Source: Gammaproteobacteria bacterium (lineage in GTDB: Bacteria > Pseudomonadota > Gammaproteobacteria > Thiohalomonadales > Thiohalomonadaceae). Taken from it: a DNA stretch of 44,089 bases. This document shows positions 19,645 through 26,658 of this stretch, piece after piece. The stretch's first letter is position 1, and every line of letters begins with the position of its first letter. The notes under the pieces are model-generated. The model worked only from the letters and a program-made list of their open reading frames with translations, was not told the origin of the DNA and did no database searches. The position numbers and the translations under genes were made by a program. The DNA lies in assembly GCA_003252455.1 (NCBI GenBank), contig QKED01000056.1, positions 1 to 44,089 on the forward strand, given 5' to 3'.

Positions 19645-19671
19645 TCACCATCCACAAAGGGCATTCGACGC

Positions 19672-20139
19672 ATGAATGAAAAACCGATGCAGGCCCCCGA
19701 GATCCGTCTACCCGCCACCGGCGGTCAGCAACTGGCGCCGAGCGACTTCAGCGGCAAGTGGTTGGTGGTCTATTTCTATCCCAAGGACAGCACCCCGGGC
19801 TGCACCACCGAAGGTCAGGATTTTCGCGACCACCACAGCGAGTTTCTGGCACTTGGTTGCAGCGTACTCGGCGTCTCGCGTGATGGCATCAAGGCCCACG
19901 AGAACTTCAAAGCGAAGCAGGCCTTCCCCTTCGAGCTGCTCTCCGATCAGGAGGAGCAGCTCTGCCAGGCCTTCGACGTGATAAAAGAGAAGAAGCTCTA
20001 CGGCAAGGTCCATATGGGCATAGAGCGCAGTACCTTTCTGTTTGGCCCCGATGGGTCACTGCGCCAGACGTGGCGCAAGGTGAAGGTGCCTGGGCATGTG
20101 GCTGAGGTCTTGGCGACACTGAAGTCGCTGTCGGCCTGA
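19672..20139 (+). CDS. bcp: Thiol peroxidase, BCP-type peroxiredoxin
   Basis: 155-residue peroxiredoxin that reduces hydrogen peroxide and organic peroxides using thioredoxin. The peroxidatic Cys lies in STPGCTTEGQDFRDH. The resolving Cys found five residues later in E. coli Bcp is Gln here, so it may act as a 1-Cys enzyme or use another Cys (LGCSVLG or EQLCQAF). The rest of the thioredoxin-like fold is normal. It follows gcvR by 27 bp and probably shares its transcript. Confidence 0.93.
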   Translation: MNEKPMQAPEIRLPATGGQQLAPSDFSGKWLVVYFYPKDSTPGCTTEGQDFRDHHSEFLALGCSVLGVSRDGIKAHENFKAKQAFPFELLSDQEEQLCQAFDVIKEKKLYGKVHMGIERSTFLFGPDGSLRQTWRKVKVPGHVAEVLATLKSLSA

Positions 20140-20169
20140 CGGCAATCCACCACTCGGAGAAATAACTCT

Positions 20170-21585
20170 ATGAATAATAATGTAAAAAAGCTCTTCGTAC
20201 TGGACACCAACGTGCTCATGCACGACCCGAGCGCCCTGTTCCGCTTCCAGGAGCATGACGTCTACCTGCCGATGGTGGTACTGGAAGAGTTGGACAACAA
20301 TAAGAAGGGTCACTCCGAGGTGGCGCGTAACGCCCGCCAGGCGAGCCGCTTCATCGACGCCCTGATGGGGGGCATCAACCGTAAAGATTTCAAGTCCGGC
20401 TTGCCTCTTTCGGCGGTGAAGGCCGGTCTGGCGATGGTCGAGCGTGAGGGGGTGGTCCCAGGTCGCCTCTTCTTCCAGACCCACACCCTCTCCATGGACC
20501 TGCCCAAATCCTTGCCTGGGGCCAAGCCGGATAACACCATCCTCGCCACCGTGCTCGCCCTGCGCGAAGAGAACCCCGACAATCAGGTGGTACTGGTCTC
20601 CAAAGACACCAACATGCGCATCAAGGCGACCGTGCTCGGCATCCGCGCCGAGGACTATCGCAACGATCAGGTGCTCGACGACGTCAATCTCCTCTACAGC
20701 GGTCAGGCGCAACTCGAAGCAGGATTTTGGAGCGACCACTCTAAGGCACTGGAGTCTTGGCAGGAGGAGGGGCGTACCTTCTATCGCGTCAATGGACCCG
20801 ATATGGGCAAACTGATGCGCAATCAGTTCCTCTTTTTGGAGGGGGAACAGCCCTTCGAGGCGATCGTGCGGCGTGTCGACGACGAGGGTGCGGTCATCGA
20901 GATGGCGCGTGACTACACCGAGGAGAAGCATAGCGTTTGGGGCATCAACGCCCGTAACCGCGAGCAGAACTTCGCCCTCAATCTACTCCTCGACCCCGAG
21001 GTCGACTTCGTCAGTTTGGTCGGGCAGGCCGGCACGGGTAAGACCCTACTCACCCTCGCGGCGGGTTTGCATCAGGTGCTGGAGCAGAATCTCTACGCCG
21101 AGATCATCATGACCCGTGTCACCGTCTCCGTGGGTGAAGATATCGGCTTCCTCCCCGGCACCGAGGAGGAGAAAATGGCCCCGTGGATGGGGGCCTTGAT
21201 GGACAACCTGGAGGTGTTGACCGGATCAGAGCACAGCAGTGACTGGGAGCGTCAGGCGACGCACGACCTGGTCAGCAAGCGTATCAAGATACGCTCGCTG
21301 AATTTTATGCGTGGCCGTACCTTCCTCAATAAATATCTGATCATCGATGAGGCGCAAAACCTCACCCCGAAGCAGATGAAGACACTGATCACCCGCGCTG
21401 GCCCCGGCACCAAGGTCGTCTGCCTCGGTAACGTGGCGCAGATCGATACCCCCTACCTCACCGAGACCAGCTCTGGGCTCACCTATGTGGTCGACAGACT
21501 GAAAAACTGGGAGCACAGCGGCCACATCACCCTCACCCGAGGGGAGCGTTCACGTCTAGCTGACTACGCCTCCGAAGTACTTTAA
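20170..21585 (+). CDS. PIN-domain plus PhoH-like ATPase
   Basis: 471-residue protein. Residues 6-150 form a PIN nuclease domain with the acidic residues in FVLDTNVLMHDP, VVLEELDN and VLVSKDTNMRIKA. Residues 240-460 are a PhoH-type P-loop ATPase: Walker A GQAGTGKT, Walker B YLIIDEAQNL, and GNVAQIDTPYL as sensor. Such PhoH2 (YlaK-like) proteins have been shown to act as RNA helicases with ribonuclease activity in mycobacteria. This is the usual partner of bcp in many gammaproteobacteria. A hairpin follows the stop. Confidence 0.92.
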   Translation: MNNNVKKLFVLDTNVLMHDPSALFRFQEHDVYLPMVVLEELDNNKKGHSEVARNARQASRFIDALMGGINRKDFKSGLPLSAVKAGLAMVEREGVVPGRLFFQTHTLSMDLPKSLPGAKPDNTILATVLALREENPDNQVVLVSKDTNMRIKATVLGIRAEDYRNDQVLDDVNLLYSGQAQLEAGFWSDHSKALESWQEEGRTFYRVNGPDMGKLMRNQFLFLEGEQPFEAIVRRVDDEGAVIEMARDYTEEKHSVWGINARNREQNFALNLLLDPEVDFVSLVGQAGTGKTLLTLAAGLHQVLEQNLYAEIIMTRVTVSVGEDIGFLPGTEEEKMAPWMGALMDNLEVLTGSEHSSDWERQATHDLVSKRIKIRSLNFMRGRTFLNKYLIIDEAQNLTPKQMKTLITRAGPGTKVVCLGNVAQIDTPYLTETSSGLTYVVDRLKNWEHSGHITLTRGERSRLADYASEVL

Positions 21586-21589
21586 GGCC

Positions 21590-21621
21590 ACGGTGTGGTG
21601 TGGGGATAACACGCACACCGT
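21590..21621 (+). terminator. Hairpin after the PIN-PhoH gene
   Basis: ACGGTGTG-GTGT (21590-21601) pairs with ACAC-CACACCGT (21609-21621, one bulged base) round a 7-nt loop. There is no T run, so it may only stabilise the 3' end or need Rho. Confidence 0.5.
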
Positions 21622-21728
21622 TGAAAGGGCTGGGATAGGGCATTGATACTCGCTGCTGTTGGTCTCAATGACGAGCGCACGGCGTCTCATAGTTGCCCTG
21701 TACCGGTTCGCACTGGATCGAAAGGTGC

Positions 21729-21758
21729 TTGTGGCTACTGCCGCTTGACTGCTATATT
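21729..21758 (+). promoter_or_regulatory. Candidate sigma-70 promoter for the first PEP-CTERM gene
   Basis: TTGTGG (21729-21734), 18-bp spacer, TATATT (21753-21758). The -10 matches 5 of 6 consensus positions. It would give a leader of roughly 270 nt containing both dyads below. By-eye match only. Confidence 0.3.
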
Positions 21759-21883
21759 TAGCCCAAGGTCTACCCGCTATGCATTACGTCGTAAATGTGG
21801 TGGGTCTGTGCAGCTCATCCTGCATCTATGCCGTTCGTCCGAGGGAGTCGAGGATAACCGGCTCTGTGTGGGATAAGTCACAT

Positions 21884-21920
21884 AATGGTGTTGATCCTGT
21901 CATACCGGATCACTACCATT
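21884..21920. promoter_or_regulatory. Imperfect 14-bp dyad in the PEP-CTERM leader
   Basis: AATGGTGTTGATCC (21884-21897) faces GGATCACTACCATT (21907-21920) across 9 nt, with one mismatch and one wobble. It could be an operator or, if transcribed, a stable leader hairpin. Confidence 0.4.
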
Positions 21921-22002
21921 AGCACTGAGAATCTTGGCTGCTTGTGGGGTGTGCCCTTATCCTGTTTGGGGCCTCCATAGGGTGTCAGTAACTAGCAAAT
22001 GT

Positions 22003-22021
22003 AGTGACATGTTTCGTCACT
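22003..22021. promoter_or_regulatory. Dyad touching the ribosome-binding site of the PEP-CTERM gene
   Basis: AGTGAC (22003-22008) and GTCACT (22016-22021) are separated by 7 nt, and GAGGGAG, the ribosome site, begins at once at 22022. A hairpin here would sit directly against the site and might modulate translation. Confidence 0.35.
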
Positions 22022-22034
22022 GAGGGAGAATACG

Positions 22035-22796
22035 ATGGGTAAATTCAAACTTGCAGCGGTTGCAGCTGCCATGCTTGTGGGGAGTGCTGGCACCGCCAAC
22101 GCCGCGATTATCGCGCCTAATGCTCTGGTCCCCGCCGGGGTTGCGCCGTATCAGTACTTCCAGTTGGTCTTCGTGACCAAGTGGACCAGTGGCGCAGATA
22201 ACTTCTCGACCAATGCCAACTCCTCGTTTGCCGCTACCTACGACAACGTCGCTGCGGCTGCCGTGAACTACTACTCAACCTTGAATAGTGGCAATGCCTA
22301 CTACGATGCCATCTCAACCATCTCCTGGAACGCTTTCGTCAGCACTTCTGACCGTACGGCGTCCTCTCTGATCGGTGATGGCAGTCTGCTCGACCTCGGC
22401 GCAGCCACGGGCACGGATGTGGCTATCTATACCGCCCTTGGTGACAATCTGGTGGCCACCAACGCTTCCGATTTCCTTGATGGCACCCTGTCCAGCGCGC
22501 TGAATGTCCGTCTTGACGGCACCACGACCACCGCCAGTGTATGGACCGGTTCCGCCGCTGACGGTACCGTCTCTGCGGTTCTGGGTGTAGACCCCGCTAC
22601 CTTCGGCAGCACCAGCCAGACTAATTCGACCTGGGCCAATACCGGTACTAAGGTCATTGCCACCAAGCTCGGTATCTATGCCGTGTCCGAAGTGATGTAT
22701 CGCGTGCCTGAGCCTTCGGCTGCTTTCGGTGTCATGCTGGGCGCATTCGGTCTCGTTGCCGCTGGCCGTCGTCGCAAGATCGCCAAGACTGCCTAA
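22035..22796 (+). CDS. PEP-CTERM sorting-domain protein
   Basis: 253-residue secreted protein. Residues 1-23 are a Sec signal peptide (MGKFKLAAVAAAMLVGSAGTANA, cut before AIIAPN). The C-terminus has the full PEP-CTERM tripartite signal: VPEPS, a hydrophobic helix (AAFGVMLGAFGLVAA), then the basic tail GRRRKIAKTA. Such proteins are processed by an exosortase and released to the surface or extracellular matrix, often with polysaccharide. The middle is rich in Ser, Thr, Ala, Asn and Tyr with no Cys, and I do not recognise a domain. No exosortase gene is in the window. It is a single-gene unit with a structured leader and a very strong terminator. Confidence 0.88.
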   Translation: MGKFKLAAVAAAMLVGSAGTANAAIIAPNALVPAGVAPYQYFQLVFVTKWTSGADNFSTNANSSFAATYDNVAAAAVNYYSTLNSGNAYYDAISTISWNAFVSTSDRTASSLIGDGSLLDLGAATGTDVAIYTALGDNLVATNASDFLDGTLSSALNVRLDGTTTTASVWTGSAADGTVSAVLGVDPATFGSTSQTNSTWANTGTKVIATKLGIYAVSEVMYRVPEPSAAFGVMLGAFGLVAAGRRRKIAKTA

Positions 22797-22846
22797 TGCC
22801 TGTGACGGCTAGTGGTGCGCATGGCGTACCGCTAATGGTCACTGTG

Positions 22847-22881
22847 AATGCCCCCCTCTCATAGAGGGGGGCATTTTTTTT
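22847..22881 (+). terminator. Strong intrinsic terminator of the first PEP-CTERM gene
   Basis: A perfect 13-bp stem, AATGCCCCCCTCT (22847-22859) with AGAGGGGGGCATT (22863-22875), 3-nt loop, and an eight-T tract. One of the clearest terminators in the window. Confidence 0.95.
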
Positions 22882-23217
22882 GGTGGACGCATTTAGCGCG
22901 CAATGCGGTTATTTAAGAACTGAACATGGCAACACGCGAGTGGGCCGCTACAACCATGTGATGGATTGCGCGAGCGAGGTTCTTGTAGCAGGGCAACCGC
23001 ATACTTTTGCCACAGAGGCTCGGTGGAGACGCAGAGGTACAGCGCGGGCGCAATTGGCTGTCGAAGCGAACGCCACCGCTACGTGGGCAGCTTTGCCCGT
23101 GCGCCAATACCCGCCAATCTCCGTGTTCTCTGTGCCTCCGTGGTTAGACTTCGGCTGTTTTGGGCAAAGTATGCGGCGGCCTTGGTTCTTGTAGAGAGGG
23201 CGAGTGTTGTTGACACC
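22882..23217. other. Intergenic region holding a MITE-like element
   Basis: No credible gene between the PEP-CTERM terminator and the convergent HD-GYP gene. Most of it is the repeat element at 22978-23194. A further palindrome, TGACACC-TTA-GGTGTCA (23211-23227), is centred on the stop codon of the HD-GYP gene. Confidence 0.6.
22978..23194. repeat. MITE-like element with inverted ends and an 11-bp flanking direct repeat
   Basis: GGTTCTTGTAG occurs as a perfect direct repeat at 22978-22988 and 23184-23194, like a target-site duplication. Just inside are imperfect inverted repeats: CCGCATACTTTTGCC (22997-23011) against GGGCAAAGTATGCGG (23162-23176). Further in, CCACAGAGG (23010-23018) and GCAGAGG face CTGTGCCTCCGTGG (23130-23143). 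The motif CACAGAGGCACAGAGAACACGGAG, seen here on the reverse strand of 23119-23143, is a dispersed repeat I know from many bacterial genomes, where it gives spurious peptides of the TTEAQR type. No transposase is encoded, so it would move only in trans, if at all. Confidence 0.6.
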
Positions 23218-24843
23218 TTAGGTGTCATGGTTATTGAAGCCCGGGATGCGTGTAATATCGACCTCATCCACCTGACTGGGGTCCATGTAGCGCTCTGCGT
23301 ACTGTCGCCAGATACCGCCGCGGATGAAGAGGTCGAAAAGGTCTGGGTCGATGTGCCCATCCTGTTTCATAAAGCCGAGGATTCGTAGGCTTTCTGAGAG
23401 TTTTTTGCCTGGCTTATAGGGGCGGTCTTGGGCAGTGAGTGCCTCGAAGATGTCGGCGATGGCCATTACACGGGCCTGTACAGACATCTGGGGACCGGTG
23501 AGTCCTCGCGGATAGCCGTGTCCATCCATGCGCTCGTGGTGACCGCCAGCGAACTCGGGGACGTTGCGCAGGTGCTTTGGGAAGGGGAGCTTCTCCAGCA
23601 TGCTGATAGTCGCCTCGATGTGGTGGTTGATCACCTGTCGCTCTTCAGGCGTCAGGGTACCCTTGGCGATGTTGAGGTTGTAGACCTCGTTGTCGCTCAA
23701 TAGCGGCTGCTCCACCCCTGTCTCGTCGTGCCAAAGATTGCTGGCAATGCGTACCACGCGGGCCTGGTCGGCCTCGTCCATGAACTCGCCGCCGAGGTTG
23801 GCGGTCTCTAGGAAGGCCAATTCTGCTTCCATGTCCTTGATTTCTTGGTCGAGCTGCTGTTGCAGTAGCACGTCGTCTACGGCTTCGCCCGCCTCCAGTA
23901 GGGCCACCTTGCGCTGCAGCATGCGCGTCTGCGCCTCACTGCGTCGTACTGCGTAGCGGGTCTTGACCAGTTCGAGGCGGTCGAAGATGGTCTCTAACTT
24001 GGTTGCCTTGTCGACGACGTATTCGGGTGTGGTGATCTTGCCGCAGTCGTGCAACCAGGCCGCGATGGAGAGTTCATAGCGCTCTTCGTCGCTCATACGG
24101 AACTCTTTCAGTGGGCCGTCAGTGGTCGCTGCGGCGGCATCCGCGAGCATCAGGGTGATTTCGGGTACGCGCCGACAGTGGCCGCCGGTGTAGGGTGATT
24201 TTTCGTCGATGGCGGTTGCGATGAGCTGGATGAGGGATTCGAGCAGGATCTTGAGCTCATCCAGCAGGCGCTTCTTGGTCAGTGCGATGGCGGCCTGAGA
24301 GGCGAGGGATTCGGCTAGGCGCTGACTTTCGTAGCTGAAAGGGATCACCGTGCCACTGTCATCATCAGTGGCGTTGAGGAGCTGGAGCACGCCGATGATA
24401 TCCCCCTCGTGGTCCTTCATCGGGATGGTGAGGAATGAGGTGGAGCGGTAGCCGGTCTTCTGGTCGAAGGCGCGCGTGCCAGAGAAGTCGTATCCATCGG
24501 CGTTGTAGGCGTCAGGGATATTGATGGTCTCGCACTCCAGCACGGCCGAGGTGACTACCATGTTGAGCTTGGGCGAGCCATCTTCGTCATAGAGTGGGAT
24601 AGGCGGGAAGGGGATTGCTTTACCAGTAGTCCCGCCCATGGCGAAGTTGAGTGAGTCGGTGCGGATGATATCGATGGTGAGGGTATTGTCATCGTGCACC
24701 GTATAGAGAGTGCCACCATCGGCACCGGTGATCTCCTTGGCGCCGATGAGGATCATCTCCAACAGACGCGCGTTGTCTTGCTCGGCAGAGAGGGCGATGC
24801 CGATCTCGATCAGCTTTTCGATGCGCGCAAGCAGGGGCTTCAT
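23218..24843 (-). CDS. GAF plus HD-GYP domain protein (probable c-di-GMP phosphodiesterase)
   Basis: 541-residue cytosolic protein. Residues 10-190 are a GAF sensor domain. Residues 205-520 are an HD-GYP domain, which hydrolyses cyclic di-GMP: metal motif LHDCGKI (H265, D266, K269), INHHIEAT, the signature HHERMDGHGYP (435-445), and ADIFEALTAQDRPYKPGK. Between the HD and HHE parts lies a long insert, about residues 280-395, much of it charged and coiled-coil-like. Its ATG overlaps the stop of the hydrogenase protease gene as ATGA, so it is the last gene of the hydrogenase operon and translationally coupled. Redox, gas or cofactor sensing by the GAF domain is possible but not shown by sequence. 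Confidence 0.9.
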   Translation of the reverse strand: MKPLLARIEKLIEIGIALSAEQDNARLLEMILIGAKEITGADGGTLYTVHDDNTLTIDIIRTDSLNFAMGGTTGKAIPFPPIPLYDEDGSPKLNMVVTSAVLECETINIPDAYNADGYDFSGTRAFDQKTGYRSTSFLTIPMKDHEGDIIGVLQLLNATDDDSGTVIPFSYESQRLAESLASQAAIALTKKRLLDELKILLESLIQLIATAIDEKSPYTGGHCRRVPEITLMLADAAAATTDGPLKEFRMSDEERYELSIAAWLHDCGKITTPEYVVDKATKLETIFDRLELVKTRYAVRRSEAQTRMLQRKVALLEAGEAVDDVLLQQQLDQEIKDMEAELAFLETANLGGEFMDEADQARVVRIASNLWHDETGVEQPLLSDNEVYNLNIAKGTLTPEERQVINHHIEATISMLEKLPFPKHLRNVPEFAGGHHERMDGHGYPRGLTGPQMSVQARVMAIADIFEALTAQDRPYKPGKKLSESLRILGFMKQDGHIDPDLFDLFIRGGIWRQYAERYMDPSQVDEVDITRIPGFNNHDT

Positions 24844-25373
24844 GCGAAGAGGGGTGTCTTGGGGGATAGTGAGTTACAGGTCATGTTCCACTCGATCGGG
24901 TCTCGCGAATGCCAAATCTCCGCCGCGCGCGGGAGGGAGAGGAGAGCGTAGACACTATCACAGATTGTCACAATCTCTGCGGATGTAAAGGGGTGGGCAT
25001 CACCCAACCCTATACCGAGAATATGGCACCTGCTCGGTAATCGACCGACTGCACGTGCCAACGCCAGGGCCTCGGCGACACCGAGTGTATGGGGGGAGAT
25101 ATTTGCGCGGTAGGCGAGGTGTTCTGGGCGTAGAAGGTGGAGTGCGCCGCGCGGGAGGTCGGCCACTGCATCGAGGAGTAGCAGGGCGTCGACGCCGTGC
25201 AACGCCTCTAAGAGTTCGAGACCCGGCCGGTCAAGGGCCTCGACCCGGGACAGCCCCAGGCGCGACGGATCCGCAGTTGCAGTGAGCCATTGTGCGACCA
25301 GTAGACCGATAGCATCGGCGCCCTGAGGCGAACCGACGCCGATGAGGGTCAGCGGTTCAACGGCGCTGCACAT
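24840..25373 (-). CDS. Hydrogenase maturation protease
   Basis: 177-residue endopeptidase that cuts the C-terminal tail of the NiFe hydrogenase large subunit after nickel insertion. Start chosen at the ATG at 25373, which overlaps the large-subunit stop by 17 bp; a start at 25415 is possible but gives a larger overlap and a low-complexity N-terminus. The N-terminal motif reads GVGSPQGADAIG where relatives have G-x-G-S/N-P-x-G-D-D; the first acidic residue is Ala and the second Asp is kept. LLLLDAV supplies the second metal-binding Asp and SPHTLGVAEAL the His. It lies directly after the large subunit, its expected substrate. Confidence 0.85.
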   Translation of the reverse strand: MCSAVEPLTLIGVGSPQGADAIGLLVAQWLTATADPSRLGLSRVEALDRPGLELLEALHGVDALLLLDAVADLPRGALHLLRPEHLAYRANISPHTLGVAEALALARAVGRLPSRCHILGIGLGDAHPFTSAEIVTICDSVYALLSLPRAAEIWHSRDPIEWNMTCNSLSPKTPLFA

Positions 25374-26658
25374 CGAGGCGTAAGAAGTGGGTGGCGCAGG
25401 AGATGCAAGGGTCATAGTTGCGGATCACCATCTCCGCGTGCAGGCGCAGTTCGTCATCCGTGCGGTCGAGTCCGAAGGCCTCCAGCGAGGTGCGTAGGTC
25501 CTCCTCGATACGCGGCTGATTCTGACTCGTGGGCGGGATGATGGTCGCCTTGACCACCTTACCTGCTGCATCCATCTCATAGCGGTGCCAGAGGATGCCG
25601 CGCGGTGCCTCGGTGCAGCCGAAGCCGGTACCGGCCTTGGGTGTAGCGGTTACGCCGGCCTCGCCCTCGGGGAGGCGATAGGCGCGCAGCAGGCGGGCCG
25701 CCTCTGAGAGGGCGAAGTGCAGCTCCACGGCGCGTGCGAGTAGGCTGTGGAACATGTTGTCGCTGGGGAAGGCAACACCGGTGGCGTCGAGCAGTGCTCG
25801 GGTCTCGGTGGGCAGGCGGTCGAGATTGAGGTTGAGCCGTGCCAGAGGTCCGACCAGATAGGGCCTGCCGTGCAGGTGGCTGTGGAGCGCGGTGGAGTGG
25901 GGGGCGTGACTCTCGACGAAGTGCTCGGCGTAGTCACTGATGTCGATATCGAGGCCGTCGTTTGAGACCAGTCGCCCCTCATTGAGCGGGTACTCGTCTG
26001 GGTGGCGCAGGGCGACGCTGGTAAAGCGTTGATGGTCGTCCGGCAGGTCGAGTCGGGCGCACCAGCCGATGAGTGACGCCGCCTCGGGCAGCGCGGCGTC
26101 GATGGCGGCGAGCAGCTCGGCGGCCTCCGCCTCGCTCGGTGCATGGTAGAAGCCGCCGATGCGTACCCCAACCGGATGTACCGAGCGCCCGCCGAGCAGG
26201 CGTAGGATGCGATTGCCCAGCGCCTGGAGTGAGACGCCACGGGTGACCGCCTCGGGGTGGTCGGCGGCCATCGCCACGGCGTTGTTGTAGCCGAGGAAGT
26301 CCGGCAGGGCGAGCAGGTGGATGTGCAGGGCGTGGCTCTCGATCCACTCACCGCAGTAGAAGAGCCGACGCATGGCGCGCACCCAGGGCCCCGGCTGCAT
26401 CTCGAAGGCCTGCTCGATGGCGTGGCTGGCACTCATCTGATAGGCCACCGGGCAGATGCCGCAGATGCGCGCGACGATGTCGAGCACCTCGTCGTGGCCA
26501 CGTCCCTCCAGGAACTTCTCGAAGTAGCGTGGCGGCTCGAAGATGCGCAGCTGCACCTTGTCGATCTGCCCGTTGCTCACTTCGAGGTCCAGCGCCCCCT
26601 CGCCCTCGACGCGGGTGAGGACGGGGACCTCGATACGGATCTCGCGCGGCTCACTCAT
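25357..26658 (-). CDS. hydA: Cytosolic NiFe hydrogenase large (alpha) subunit, group 3b-like
   Basis: 433-residue catalytic subunit carrying the NiFe(CN)2CO site. The L1 motif is RICGICP (C66, C69) and L2 is DPCISCATH (C418, C421, H424), giving all four cysteines. The residue at the usual L1 His position is Tyr (VAYQ). The nine residues after H424 (FLRLDVQRR) are the tail removed by the maturation protease encoded next. No signal or membrane segment. The order beta-gamma-delta-alpha equals hydBGDA of archaeal sulfhydrogenase I, which reacts H2 with NADP(H) and can reduce sulfur in vitro. Its ATG overlaps the small-subunit stop as ATGA. Confidence 0.93.
   Translation of the reverse strand: MSEPREIRIEVPVLTRVEGEGALDLEVSNGQIDKVQLRIFEPPRYFEKFLEGRGHDEVLDIVARICGICPVAYQMSASHAIEQAFEMQPGPWVRAMRRLFYCGEWIESHALHIHLLALPDFLGYNNAVAMAADHPEAVTRGVSLQALGNRILRLLGGRSVHPVGVRIGGFYHAPSEAEAAELLAAIDAALPEAASLIGWCARLDLPDDHQRFTSVALRHPDEYPLNEGRLVSNDGLDIDISDYAEHFVESHAPHSTALHSHLHGRPYLVGPLARLNLNLDRLPTETRALLDATGVAFPSDNMFHSLLARAVELHFALSEAARLLRAYRLPEGEAGVTATPKAGTGFGCTEAPRGILWHRYEMDAAGKVVKATIIPPTSQNQPRIEEDLRTSLEAFGLDRTDDELRLHAEMVIRNYDPCISCATHFLRLDVQRR

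Larger units (their letters stand above)
21586..22034. other. Long leader/intergenic region before the first PEP-CTERM gene
   Basis: 449 bp without a credible gene. The region holds a hairpin after phoH, a candidate promoter, and two dyads described separately. GTCTCAA (21662-21668) and GTCTCAT (21684-21690) lie 22 bp apart upstream of the promoter candidate. A short open frame at 21643-21876 has no ribosome site and no protein-like composition. Confidence 0.5.

Noticed and set aside
21643-21876. Possible 77-codon gene upstream of the first PEP-CTERM gene
   Set aside because: No ribosome site, Cys/Arg/Ser-rich sequence without similarity that I can recognise, and overlaps the promoter candidate.
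22880-23194. Possible small gene of 104 codons
   Set aside because: TTG start within the terminator T run, overlaps the repeat element, and the translation matches known spurious repeat-derived peptides.
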